From the NCBI GenBank assembly GCA_004293905.1, contig RDZE01000031.1, positions 1-64,000 of the forward strand: DNA of 64,000 bases, read 5' to 3'. The position numbers were made by a program, and so were the translations under genes. The DNA comes from Cytophagales bacterium (GTDB lineage: Bacteria; Bacteroidota; Bacteroidia; Cytophagales; Microscillaceae). Positions within the stretch are counted from its first letter, which is position 1, and each line of letters opens with the position of its first letter. This document shows, in pieces, positions 1 to 7,006 of this stretch. The notes beneath the pieces were generated by a model. It searched no databases. It was given only the letters and a program-made list of their open reading frames with translations, and had not been told where the DNA came from.

Positions 1-413
1 TATTTTACTACTACGGTGATGGTTTTTACTATGTCCTGCCCCGATTTTATGTCTTCGCCTTCATACATTATTTTAGTAGTGCCTTTGCCTACGGCTTCGA
101 ATACAGTGGTTTTGGTGTGCTTTTCTTTATCGCCTTTGCCCTGTATTTGCCAATGTGCTTTGTCGTGAAGCATACTAATAATAGCAGGGTCATCGGCGTA
201 GAGTACAGCCCCTGTAGCGTCTAATTCTTCTTTGGTTTGCACTACTTGGAAATAGGCTTTTTGCCCTACTGTTAGTTCTATGGTTTTGTCTACATAGTCA
301 TTGAGCAAAACCATTCCTTTTTCAGGTTTGAAAGGGTCGGGTTGAGGTCCTTGCGCTTTGGCAATAAAAAGAAAACCCAACAATAATAGTGTAGTGAGAA
401 ATATTTGTTTCAT
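1..413 (-). CDS. Secreted protein of unknown function, cut by the window edge
   Basis: Reading the reverse strand from the ATG at 413 gives 137 residues. They begin with a typical signal peptide (MKQIFLTTLLLLGF, cleavage near IAKAQ) followed by a small all-beta-looking domain. The last visible bases are TA, so the stop codon may lie one base outside the window; the protein is then nearly complete. The pattern of a short beta domain ending in TTKIMYEGED and a VKTITVVV strand recalls chagasin-like (I42) inhibitors. The family's NPTTGY loop is not visible, so I do not assign that function. It lies 62 bases downstream of the DUF4177 gene and may be the last gene of the SPFH run. An 18-base-spaced direct repeat lies just before its start. 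Confidence 0.7.
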   Translation of the reverse strand, partial: MKQIFLTTLLLLGFLFIAKAQGPQPDPFKPEKGMVLLNDYVDKTIELTVGQKAYFQVVQTKEELDATGAVLYADDPAIISMLHDKAHWQIQGKGDKEKHTKTTVFEAVGKGTTKIMYEGEDIKSGQDIVKTITVVVK

Positions 414-450
414 AGTTTTTTTGTATTAAAATTTTGAAAATAAATATACT

Positions 451-483
451 TTCAAAATTACAAAATATTTCAAAATTACAAAA
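451..483. repeat. Short direct repeat in a leader region
   Basis: The 15-mer TTCAAAATTACAAAA occurs at 451-465 and again at 469-483, a period of 18 bases. It spans the end of the DUF4177 gene and the leader of the secreted protein downstream. It is AT-rich, and I see no clear role. Confidence 0.5.
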
Positions 484-652
484 GACGCTCAAAAATTAAC
501 TCCCATTCATAGTATTGGGTAGTAACGATGATTTGTGTAAGTCGCCAGCCGTGCCTTGCTTGTTCTGCAATAAGCATTTGATAGTCTTGTTTGGGTTTGC
601 CCGTCCAAATACTAAGTTTGAGTTTGATAAATTTATATTCGTATGTGTTCAT
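476..652 (-). CDS. DUF4177 small protein
   Basis: This is a 58-residue protein starting MNTYEYKFIKLKL and ending YYEWELIFERLL. The N-terminal YEYK strand, the central helix with QARHGWRL and the final strand with WELIFER match the layout of DUF4177: a beta strand, a helix with the conserved G-W, then a strand ending in an F-[KE]-R motif. The family is about 50-60 residues long and has no known activity. The start is 5 bases from the stop of the ribbon-helix-helix gene, so the two are almost certainly co-transcribed with the SPFH gene. It is easily missed because of its length. Confidence 0.75.
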   Translation of the reverse strand: MNTYEYKFIKLKLSIWTGKPKQDYQMLIAEQARHGWRLTQIIVTTQYYEWELIFERLL

Positions 653-657
653 TGTTT

Positions 658-861
658 TTATGATTCTTCGTTAGCAAGTTCATCATTGTTTTGTTCATTT
701 TCTTTTTTCTTTTGAGGCAATCGCCCTGCTTTTTGCAAAGCCTGATGTAGTATCCACTCTATTTGTCCGTTGGTACTTCTGAACTCATCGGCAGCCCATT
801 TTTCGAGGGCTTCCAAAAGTTCGGCATCTAAACGCAGGGCAAAAGGTTTCTTTTTTGACAT
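658..861 (-). CDS. Ribbon-helix-helix (Arc-like) DNA-binding protein
   Basis: The protein has 67 residues. The segment KKPFALRLDAELLEALEKWA followed by FRSTNGQIEWILHQALQKAG is the classic ribbon-helix-helix plan: a basic beta strand (PFALRLD) that pairs in a dimer to read the major groove, then two helices. A charged, Asn/Glu-rich tail follows from about residue 50. A longer reading from 930 exists, but it would overlap the SPFH gene by 55 bases and adds only basic, non-family sequence, so MSKKK at 861 is the chosen start. It sits 14 bases behind the SPFH gene. Such proteins often repress their own operon; the palindrome at 1789-1807 is a candidate target. Confidence 0.8.
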   Translation of the reverse strand: MSKKKPFALRLDAELLEALEKWAADEFRSTNGQIEWILHQALQKAGRLPQKKKENEQNNDELANEES

Positions 862-875
862 AGTGCATAAAAAGG

Positions 876-1763
876 CTATTGGTGTAGAGTACCGGTGTTG
901 ATTACGGGGCTTGCGTCTTTGTCGGAGCAAAGCACTACCATTAGATTGCTCACCATCGCCGCTTTTTTGTCTTCATCAAGTTCTATGATTTGCTTTTTGC
1001 TCAGTTCTGCCAATGCCATTTCTACCATCGTTACGGCTCCTTCTACTATTTTTTGGCGTGCCGCAATGATGGCTGTCGCCTGTTGTTTTCGGAGCATTGC
1101 TTGGGCTATTTCGGTAGCATAAGCCAAATAACCGATGCGTGCCTCTACTACTTTGATGCCTGCCATGTGCAATCGCTCGGAGAGTTCGGCTTCTAATTGA
1201 TGGTTTACTTCGTGTGTGCCCGAACGCAAAGTTACTTCGCCATGGTCTTCAAGATTATCATAAGGATATAAGCCCGCTAATTTACGAAGTGCGGCATCGG
1301 CTTGTAGTTTTACGAAGTTTTCGTATTTGTCCACCTCAAATAAGGCTTTGTAAGTGTCTTCTACTTGCCATACTAAAATGGCACTGATAGTGATAGGGTT
1401 TCCGAGTTTGTCATTTACTTTGAGGCGGTCGCTTTCAAAGTTATGCGCCCTAAGCGATACTTTGGTACGCATAAAAAAAGGATTTGACCAAAAAAAGCCA
1501 TTTTGTTTGACAGTACCTTTATAATCGCCGAAGAGTACTAAGGCTACTGAACCATTGGGAGCTATGGCAAAAAAACCAATCGCTAACACCAATACAGCAA
1601 GAATGATAAAAAGCCCTGCAATCCACAACAAGCTACTCAAAAAACCTGCTTGGAGGATTTCACCAACCACAAAAGCGGCAATCGAAATGCCTAATAAAGC
1701 TAATAAATTAAAGAGCATTGTATAGCCGCTCATAGGTTGCGCATTTTTTTCTAATGTTTGCAT
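876..1763 (-). CDS. SPFH (stomatin/prohibitin-like) membrane protein
   Basis: This protein has 295 residues. Two hydrophobic segments (about 17-37 and 41-68) precede an SPFH/Band 7 domain that starts at the phrase NGSVALVLFGDYKGT and runs to about residue 230. It ends in an Ala/Glu-rich helical segment with ARQKIVEGAVTMVEMALAEL. SPFH proteins form ring-like oligomers at membrane microdomains and often assist proteases or stress responses; no specific partner can be named here. It is the first gene of a minus-strand run with the ribbon-helix-helix and DUF4177 genes. The divergent neighbour is arsR, with 175 bases between them holding two separate palindromes. Confidence 0.85.
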   Translation of the reverse strand: MQTLEKNAQPMSGYTMLFNLLALLGISIAAFVVGEILQAGFLSSLLWIAGLFIILAVLVLAIGFFAIAPNGSVALVLFGDYKGTVKQNGFFWSNPFFMRTKVSLRAHNFESDRLKVNDKLGNPITISAILVWQVEDTYKALFEVDKYENFVKLQADAALRKLAGLYPYDNLEDHGEVTLRSGTHEVNHQLEAELSERLHMAGIKVVEARIGYLAYATEIAQAMLRKQQATAIIAARQKIVEGAVTMVEMALAELSKKQIIELDEDKKAAMVSNLMVVLCSDKDASPVINTGTLHQ

Positions 1764-1788
1764 AAGTTTATTTTTTTAAGTATTAATA

Positions 1789-1807
1789 TGATATTATTTT
1801 AATATCA
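1789..1807 (-). promoter_or_regulatory. Palindromic operator candidate before the SPFH gene
   Basis: TGATATTA-TTT-TAATATCA is a perfect 8-3-8 inverted repeat lying 25 bases upstream of the SPFH start codon. It is placed where a repressor would block transcription or early elongation. The operon encodes its own ribbon-helix-helix protein, so autoregulation is a reasonable inference. Confidence 0.5.
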
Positions 1808-1887
1808 CTTTCATATAAATATAAACGCTGCCAATTCATAAAAGTTACTTTTTTGGGATTTTTTTTTACCGTATGAAACCTTATGAC

Positions 1888-1904
1888 GTATAACTACGTT
1901 ATAC
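1888..1904 (+). promoter_or_regulatory. ArsR operator candidate
   Basis: GTATAAC-TAC-GTTATAC is a perfect 7-3-7 inverted repeat ending 34 bases before the arsR start. ArsR/SmtB repressors bind AT-rich inverted repeats overlapping their own promoters, so this is the likely site of autoregulation of the arsenic operon. Confidence 0.6.
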
Positions 1905-1938
1905 TTTAAAGAACATTAAACCCTCAAACATCTATCCT

Positions 1939-2268
1939 ATGTATGCTAAAACACAAGAATTTGCGGAGCGCGAACAAGCCCTTGCACAATTTGCCAAATT
2001 ACTCTCACACCCTGCACGTTTAGCCATTATCCAACTTTTGGCAGAGCGACAAGAGTGTATTGTAGGCGATATAGCGCAGGAATTCCCTTTTTTGAGCCGT
2101 ACTACTGTAAGTCAGCATTTGCAGGAACTAAAGAATGCGCAAATCATCAAAGGAGAAATAGAAGGCGTAAAAATTTGTTACTGCCTCAATGAAGGTGTTT
2201 TATCTACTATGGAAGAATATTTTAGCACCTTTTTCCAAACCCTTAAAAATAGAAAAACATGTTGTTAA
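1939..2268 (+). CDS. arsR: ArsR-family metalloid-responsive repressor
   Basis: The protein has 109 residues and a winged helix-turn-helix: the segment SHPARLAIIQLLAERQECIV, then the recognition helix in LSRTTVSQHLQELKNAQII and a wing at IEGVKICYCL. The classical ELCVCDL metal box is absent. Candidate ligands are C40, C80, C82 and the terminal C108-C109 pair, so arsenite is probably sensed through C-terminal cysteines, as in other divergent ArsR proteins. It is the first gene of an operon with an arsenate-reductase-like gene (10-base overlap) and arsM. It probably represses this operon through the palindrome at 1888-1904. Confidence 0.9.
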   Translation: MYAKTQEFAEREQALAQFAKLLSHPARLAIIQLLAERQECIVGDIAQEFPFLSRTTVSQHLQELKNAQIIKGEIEGVKICYCLNEGVLSTMEEYFSTFFQTLKNRKTCC

Positions 2269-2948
2269 GAATCACCTTTTATCTTTTATTCATTTCTATG
2301 ACACACTCCATTGATGCGCAGTCGCTCAATGCAACGCTATCGAGCTACTGCCAAAAAATTGTTGCTGAGGGCTACAACATCAGCCCTGAAAGAAAAGCGA
2401 CATTGGACAGCATTGCACACTATATACAAGTGCAGTACCAAAAAAAGCAACCCATTGCTCTTACTTTTATTTGTACGCATAACTCCCGCAGGAGTCAATT
2501 TGGGCAAGTATGGGCATACGCTGCCGCTCTTTATCATGGTTTGCCTATCTCTACTTTGCGTACCTATTCGGGTGGTACGGAAGCTACGGCTTGCAACATA
2601 CGCACCATAGAGGCACTCAAACGGGCTGGTTTTACTGTAAATACCAACGAGAAAGAGGCTAAAAACCCTGTGTATGAAGTATTGATGAATGACAAAGAGG
2701 TACTCTCTTTATTTTCTAAACAATATGCCCATGCCAGCAATCCACAAGAAAATTTTTGTGCCGTTTTGGTCTGCTCCCAAGCCGATGAAGCCTGCCCTAT
2801 AGTAAAAGGGGCTGAGAAAAGGATTTATTTGCCTTATGAAGACCCTAAAAAAGCTGATGGCAGCGAAGCAGAAACCAATGCTTATGATGCTACTTGTAAG
2901 CTAATAGCACAAGAAATGCTTTATGTTTTTTCAAAAATTCAACCTTAA
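2259..2948 (+). CDS. Arsenate reductase-like low-molecular-weight phosphatase
   Basis: The 229-residue reading contains the LMW-PTPase P-loop C72-THNSR-R78 (CX5R) and further cysteines at VCSQADEACP. This is the plan of the Bacteroidota arsenate reductases often named protein-tyrosine-phosphatase, which reduce arsenate to arsenite. The first 20 residues (LLRITFYLLFIS...IDAQ) look like a signal peptide, which is unusual for this cytoplasmic family. An internal ATG at 2298 (MTHSIDAQ) would give a cytosolic 216-residue protein. The ATG at 2259 overlaps the arsR end by 10 bases and has an A-rich upstream region, so either start is possible. The next gene is arsM. Confidence 0.8.
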   Translation: MLLRITFYLLFISMTHSIDAQSLNATLSSYCQKIVAEGYNISPERKATLDSIAHYIQVQYQKKQPIALTFICTHNSRRSQFGQVWAYAAALYHGLPISTLRTYSGGTEATACNIRTIEALKRAGFTVNTNEKEAKNPVYEVLMNDKEVLSLFSKQYAHASNPQENFCAVLVCSQADEACPIVKGAEKRIYLPYEDPKKADGSEAETNAYDATCKLIAQEMLYVFSKIQP

Positions 2949-3012
2949 AATTTTTTTTTATCATTATAACGTATGTTTGCTTTATATCTCCACTTTTAAA
3001 TTTTTAATTATC

Positions 3013-3825
3013 ATGAATCAACAAGAAGAACAACTCAAGCAATTGGTCAGAGAGAAATATGCCCAAATAGCTACCCAAAGTAAAACCCAAAACGAAACTT
3101 CAGCTTGTGGCTGTGGTAGTTGTGGCGACAGCACTATAGATTATAGCATCATGGCAGATGATTATAGTAACTTACAAGGCTATGAAGCCGCCGCCGATTT
3201 AGGTTTAGGATGCGGTTTGCCTACTGAATTTGCACACATCAAAGCAGGTGATACTGTAGTAGATTTGGGCTCAGGTGCGGGCAACGATTGTTTTGTAGCA
3301 AGAGCCTTAACAGGGGCTGAAGGCAAAGTAATAGGCATAGACATGACCGAAAAAATGATAGAACTCGCACGCCAAAATGCCCAGAAATTAGGTTTTGAGA
3401 ATGTATTTTTCCATTTAGGCGATATAGATGCAATGCCTTTGGAAGCAGCAATCGCCGATGTGGTAGTGAGTAATTGTGTGCTCAATTTAGTGCCAAACAA
3501 AACTAAGGTACTCTCAGAAACTTATAGAATCCTTAAAAAGGGAGGACATTTTAGCATTTCTGATATTGTTTTGGAAGGAGAACTACCCAATGGATTGCAA
3601 AAAGAAGCCGAAATGTATGCAGGTTGTGTATCGGGGGCTATTCAAAAAAGCGATTATTTGCGCATCATTGCTGAAACAGGTTTTCAAAATATCAGCATTC
3701 AAAAAGAGAAAGTAATTCAATTACCCGATGCGTTATTGAGTCAATTTTTAGACAAAGAAGCATTGGCTGCTTTCAAATCGTCTTCAATGGGTATTTACAG
3801 CATTACGGTATATGCCGAAAAGTAA
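3013..3825 (+). CDS. arsM: Arsenite S-adenosylmethionine methyltransferase
   Basis: This 270-residue enzyme methylates As(III) using S-adenosylmethionine. Visible hallmarks are the SAM-binding motif DLGSGAGND (84-92), the acidic residue in GKVIGID, and cysteines C67, C155 (SNCVLNL) and C205 (AGCVSGA) in the positions of the arsenite-binding cysteines of ArsM. An extra N-terminal cysteine cluster (ACGCGSCG, 31-38) is also common in this family. A longer in-frame reading from 2923 would overlap the previous gene and only adds non-family sequence. With ArsR and the reductase it completes a reduce-and-methylate route; no ArsB or Acr3 efflux pump is encoded in the window. Confidence 0.92.
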   Translation: MNQQEEQLKQLVREKYAQIATQSKTQNETSACGCGSCGDSTIDYSIMADDYSNLQGYEAAADLGLGCGLPTEFAHIKAGDTVVDLGSGAGNDCFVARALTGAEGKVIGIDMTEKMIELARQNAQKLGFENVFFHLGDIDAMPLEAAIADVVVSNCVLNLVPNKTKVLSETYRILKKGGHFSISDIVLEGELPNGLQKEAEMYAGCVSGAIQKSDYLRIIAETGFQNISIQKEKVIQLPDALLSQFLDKEALAAFKSSSMGIYSITVYAEK

Positions 3826-3840
3826 CGATTATTCTGAAGT

Positions 3841-3878
3841 AAAAAACGGTCATTACTTTTAGTACAGACCGTTTTTTT
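3841..3878. terminator. Bidirectional terminator between convergent genes
   Basis: The arms AAAAAACGGTC and GACCGTTTTTT form an 11-base stem around a 15-base loop, with A and T runs on both sides. It lies between arsM and the convergent TerB-like gene and can serve both. Confidence 0.85.
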
Positions 3879-3883
3879 TAATA

Positions 3884-4255
3884 TTATTTTTCAGACATCA
3901 AACTTTTTAATTGCTCATAAATTTGTTTCAACTCTATCTGCTCTACGGGGATAGGGTTGATTTCTTTGGTGAGTTCCTCAAAAAGTTGCATTTCTCCTGC
4001 GGTTACTGTCTTGTCTTGGCTGATGTGCTGGGCTAAATCTTTGAGCACCGTCAAACGAAGATTTTGGATATAAGAAGCATCTATATCTAATTTGGCAGCT
4101 AATTTTTTAATATCTGCAATTTCTTCAGCAGTGATTTCGCCATCGGCACTTGCTTTTTGCACTGCTTCCCATATTTGATTGCGAGCGTTTTGCGCGCTGA
4201 GGGCATCGGCAGTAGCATTAGAAAATGTAGTTAAGATAGAAGATAAAATACTCAT
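3884..4255 (-). CDS. Small TerB-like helical protein
   Basis: This is a 123-residue, entirely helical-looking protein without signal or membrane segments. The phrases SADGEITAEEIADIKKLA and DKTVTAGEMQLFEELT form two similar acidic repeats with D-G/T-x-[IV]-T-x-x-E. They resemble the paired acidic motifs of TerB/DjlA-type domains, which are associated with the membrane and metal ions. The family assignment is tentative. It lies downstream of the PspA, YbjN-like and GIDE genes but is separated from them by a terminator hairpin, so it may be its own unit or be reached by readthrough. No enzymatic role can be given. Confidence 0.6.
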   Translation of the reverse strand: MSILSSILTTFSNATADALSAQNARNQIWEAVQKASADGEITAEEIADIKKLAAKLDIDASYIQNLRLTVLKDLAQHISQDKTVTAGEMQLFEELTKEINPIPVEQIELKQIYEQLKSLMSEK

Positions 4256-4293
4256 GATAAGGTAGTAATTTTTGAGATTGATTTGAGAACATT

Positions 4294-4334
4294 AAAAAAA
4301 GGGGATTGATTTTGATGAACAATTCCCCTTTTTT
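4294..4334 (-). terminator. Terminator after the GIDE gene
   Basis: AAAAAAAGGGGATTG pairs with CAATTCCCCTTTTTT with one bulged base and a short loop. It is symmetrical (A run and T run) and lies just after the minus-strand GIDE gene. Confidence 0.75.
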
Positions 4335-4352
4335 ACCAAAAATAATTTTTTT

Positions 4353-5120
4353 TTAAAACAGACCTAATATGCCCGCTATCAGAAGAACTACCCCTACTAC
4401 ACCAGAGACTATTGAGCCTATTTTGTAAGCAAAAGCAGAGCCTTCTACGTTTCTTACTAATTCTTCTTCCGATTTGGTAGAAACGATAAAGTTTTCTTTC
4501 TTTTCAGAGGGCTTCACGATTGTAAGTCCTCCACCGCGGCGGTCGGTAGCTTCGCCCAATACGTAGAGTTTTACGCCATCGGGAATGATGTATTCGCGGT
4601 AACGATAACCTATAGTTTTGGAATTGCCAGAGAATCTATAGCCAGCAGGTGCTTCGGCTTCGAATCTATCAATACCTTGTTGGCTTATTTTTTCAGCTCC
4701 TTCCATATCTACTTTGATAGAGCCAGAGCCATCATTTAAGGTAAAAGGTACGTAGGCTTCATTAGAAGAGATGGTTTCGCTGTTTCTTTGTACCTCTCTT
4801 TTTCGCCTTCCTTCGCTATCGGTAGTTTCTACTACTTCTTCGTATTCGCGTATTACTTCCGCTCGGTAGTACAGGGCGGGTCTGCCACTGTGTTCTGCTT
4901 GCAGGGGTTGATCTGCATGCGCCATACCATTGACTTCAACCATCATGCTGAAATTGCCTTCGCCTAAGCTATCTGCAATATCTTTATGACTTTGCATTAC
5001 GTCTGCAACTTTTGAAGTTTGGTGGTATTTGATATTCATGGCTTTGTCGAGGCTTTTTTGGCGCAAATACCAAACACCTGCGGCTACACCCATGAGTACA
5101 ATGCCAATGATTGCGGTCAT
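4353..5120 (-). CDS. GIDE/MULAN-type membrane protein
   Basis: The protein has 255 residues with a membrane segment at each end (about 3-18 and 233-253). The central domain contains SGRPALYYRAEVIREYEEVV, FTLNDGSGSIKVDMEGA, the GYRYREYIIPDGVKLYVLGEA phrase and a short terminal basic segment. This is the GIDE domain known from the intermembrane part of the mitochondrial E3 ligase MULAN/MAPL; bacterial members lack a RING finger, as here. Function in bacteria is unknown. It is 15 bases downstream of the YbjN-like gene and apparently co-transcribed with pspA, suggesting a role in membrane stress. Confidence 0.8.
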   Translation of the reverse strand: MTAIIGIVLMGVAAGVWYLRQKSLDKAMNIKYHQTSKVADVMQSHKDIADSLGEGNFSMMVEVNGMAHADQPLQAEHSGRPALYYRAEVIREYEEVVETTDSEGRRKREVQRNSETISSNEAYVPFTLNDGSGSIKVDMEGAEKISQQGIDRFEAEAPAGYRFSGNSKTIGYRYREYIIPDGVKLYVLGEATDRRGGGLTIVKPSEKKENFIVSTKSEEELVRNVEGSAFAYKIGSIVSGVVGVVLLIAGILGLF

Positions 5121-5135
5121 AATGAATTAGGAGAA

Positions 5136-5582
5136 TTAAGCGTTCGCTAATTGTTTTTGTTTGATTACTTCATCGTATTCGTCAGCTACTTTTGCTACGA
5201 TTTGTACTGAAGCCTCGAACTCGCTACGGTCTATGTTAGCACCAGTAAGTGAGTAGCTAAATATGGCTTGTTTCTCGAAAGTTACACCGAAGCAACCCAA
5301 AGGTATATTTGTGTTAAGGTGTAATAATTGCTCAGATGTAGCTGTATCGATGAGTACATTTTCACCTAAGTAAGAGTATACTTTTACGATTACGTCTTCG
5401 CTGTGCCAAGGCAATACTTCGATATTTACGGTAATAGTTCCGAATACGAAGCTATACACACCTTCCACTTGCACGATTTCGTGGTCGTGGAAGATTTCTT
5501 TCATGTAGGCTTCTATTTTCTGTCTTGTACTTGCTAAGAGGGCATCATTGACACCATCTTTTAAGGCTTTGAATTTAGGCAT
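5136..5582 (-). CDS. YbjN-like (type III chaperone fold) protein
   Basis: This 148-residue soluble protein has an alternating helix and strand pattern. The strands GVYSFVFGTITVNIEVLPWH and VIVKVYSYLGENVLI are followed by LLHLNTNIPLGCFGVTFE and a C-terminal helix, which matches the YbjN/type III secretion chaperone-like fold. Such proteins are thought to bind protein partners; no enzymatic residues are visible. It lies between pspA (54 bases upstream) and the GIDE gene (15 bases downstream), so it is likely part of the same stress unit. Confidence 0.7.
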   Translation of the reverse strand: MPKFKALKDGVNDALLASTRQKIEAYMKEIFHDHEIVQVEGVYSFVFGTITVNIEVLPWHSEDVIVKVYSYLGENVLIDTATSEQLLHLNTNIPLGCFGVTFEKQAIFSYSLTGANIDRSEFEASVQIVAKVADEYDEVIKQKQLANA

Positions 5583-5636
5583 AGTTTTTCTTAGAGTTTT
5601 GTTAATTTTGATAAATGATAATACTTAAAGAGAAGT

Positions 5637-6317
5637 TTAGGCACCTTGTCCGGGGTTGAGTTTGGCTTTTAGTTTTGCCAATTCATCATCTACGGCTTGG
5701 TTTTGCTCAAGGGCTTTGAATTCGTCATTGAGGCTTCCCATGTTTCCTTCGGAGAGTTGTGTGAAGGCTTCTGCGCGAGATTCGCTTTCTACAATTTTTT
5801 GCTCCCATTTATCGAATTTGGCAAAAGCACTGCCTGAATCAAAATTACCGATTTCTTTGGCGATTTTTTCTTGTGCTTTAGCGGCTTGGCTACGCGCGAT
5901 GAGCGTGCTTTCTTTCATTTTTGCTTCTCCAAGTTTGGCTTTTAATTGCTCTACTTGTTGGCGTAAGTTAGAAGTTACAGCGTTGGCTTGTTCGTACATT
6001 TGTTTGTATTGAGCAGCCATTTGGTCAGCTTTTGCTTTTTCAGCCAATGCTTTGCGTGCTAAGTCTTCATTTCCTGCGGAGAGTGCTTGTGTGGCTTTGG
6101 CTTCCCAGTTTTGTGAGGCTTGTGCTTGTGCTTGGTAATCGCGCTCAAGTTTTTTCTCTTGTGCCATAGCAGTCGCTAATGCAGAGGTTGATTTTGCGAT
6201 GGCTTCTTGCATTTCGATGACCATTTGTTTGATCATTTTTTCTGGATCTTCCATTTTATCCAGCATGTCGTTGACATTTGCTTTGAAAATGTCAGAAATT
6301 CTGCCAAATATTCCCAT
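5637..6317 (-). CDS. pspA: PspA/IM30 family membrane-stress protein
   Basis: This 226-residue protein begins MGIFGRISDIFKANVNDMLDK, the amphipathic N-terminal helix typical of PspA/Vipp1, then runs as a long coiled coil rich in Ala, Gln, Glu and Lys (about 25-220). Family members polymerise into ESCRT-III-like scaffolds on damaged inner membranes. Length and composition are normal for the family. It is the first gene of a unit with a YbjN-like and a GIDE protein. No PspB, PspC or PspF is present nearby, so regulation must differ from the enterobacterial system. Confidence 0.92.
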   Translation of the reverse strand: MGIFGRISDIFKANVNDMLDKMEDPEKMIKQMVIEMQEAIAKSTSALATAMAQEKKLERDYQAQAQASQNWEAKATQALSAGNEDLARKALAEKAKADQMAAQYKQMYEQANAVTSNLRQQVEQLKAKLGEAKMKESTLIARSQAAKAQEKIAKEIGNFDSGSAFAKFDKWEQKIVESESRAEAFTQLSEGNMGSLNDEFKALEQNQAVDDELAKLKAKLNPGQGA

Positions 6318-6396
6318 AATTTTGCGATGTAGTTAAACGGTTTAAGAATGAAATTATTAAATTTTGCGTAATGATACAAAAAAATCCTAATTTTTA

Positions 6397-6404
6397 CAAA
6401 AATA
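6397..6404 (-). promoter_or_regulatory. -7 promoter element before pspA
   Basis: Read on the minus strand this is TATTTTTG, matching the Bacteroidota TAnnTTTG element, 80 bases before the pspA start. A TTG lies about 19 bases upstream in the -33 position. Confidence 0.4.
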
Positions 6405-6422
6405 AGTCTTTTATTTTTTGCG

Positions 6423-6998
6423 TCAATATTTGAGCCAGTTTTTGATGATTTGAGTTCCTTGTGAGGTCATATAAGACTCTGGGTGAAATTGTACTCCTCT
6501 GAGGTCGTAGTGTTGGTGTGCGATTGCCATGAGTATATTATCTATAGTACTATAGGCTGTAGGTTGTAGTGTTTTTGGGAGGGTTTCGGGTTTTACTGCC
6601 CAAGAGTGATAGAGCCCGACTTCTATTTCGGGGGGGAGCTGTGCGAATAGGTAATCTTGAGGTTGTGAAAGTGTTATTTTTACTTTTTGCCCATGGTATA
6701 CCTTAGGTAGGTTGAGCAGTTGCGCGCCTTGTGTTTCGGCGATGGCTTGGTGTCCTAAACAAATGCCTAAAATACTTTTTTGAGCGGCATAGGCATTGAT
6801 GAGTGTGTTCATGATGCCTGCTTCGGAAGGGATTCCTGCGCCCGGCGAGAGTAGGATTTTATCGTATTTTTTTACTTCTTCTAAGTCGATTTGGTCGTTA
6901 GCGAAAAGAGATAATTTACCAATTTGTAACTCGTTTATGATTTGTACTATATTGAATGTGAAAGAGTCGTAATTGTCTAAAAGTAGAATTTGTAACAT
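6423..6998 (-). CDS. Anthranilate/aminodeoxychorismate synthase glutamine amidotransferase subunit
   Basis: This is a 191-residue class I glutamine amidotransferase. The N-terminal LLLDNYDSFTFNIVQII, the nucleophile loop GICLGHQAIAE and the HFHPES-like C-terminal motif (GVQFHPESYMTSQG) give the Cys-His-Glu triad. It supplies ammonia to a chorismate-using partner, either TrpE for tryptophan or PabB for folate; the partner gene is not in the window, so trpG versus pabA is undecided. The start at 6998 (MLQILLLDNYDSF) is the family's usual one; an in-frame ATG at 7046 would overlap the upstream gene. It follows the DUF6089 gene by only 8 bases. Confidence 0.88.
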   Translation of the reverse strand: MLQILLLDNYDSFTFNIVQIINELQIGKLSLFANDQIDLEEVKKYDKILLSPGAGIPSEAGIMNTLINAYAAQKSILGICLGHQAIAETQGAQLLNLPKVYHGQKVKITLSQPQDYLFAQLPPEIEVGLYHSWAVKPETLPKTLQPTAYSTIDNILMAIAHQHYDLRGVQFHPESYMTSQGTQIIKNWLKY

Positions 6999-7006
6999 TT
7001 TGGTTT

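Noticed and set aside
515-715. Plus-strand reading of 66 codons
   Set aside because: It overlaps the DUF4177 and ribbon-helix-helix genes on the other strand, and its composition (runs of S, F) is typical of a shadow frame.
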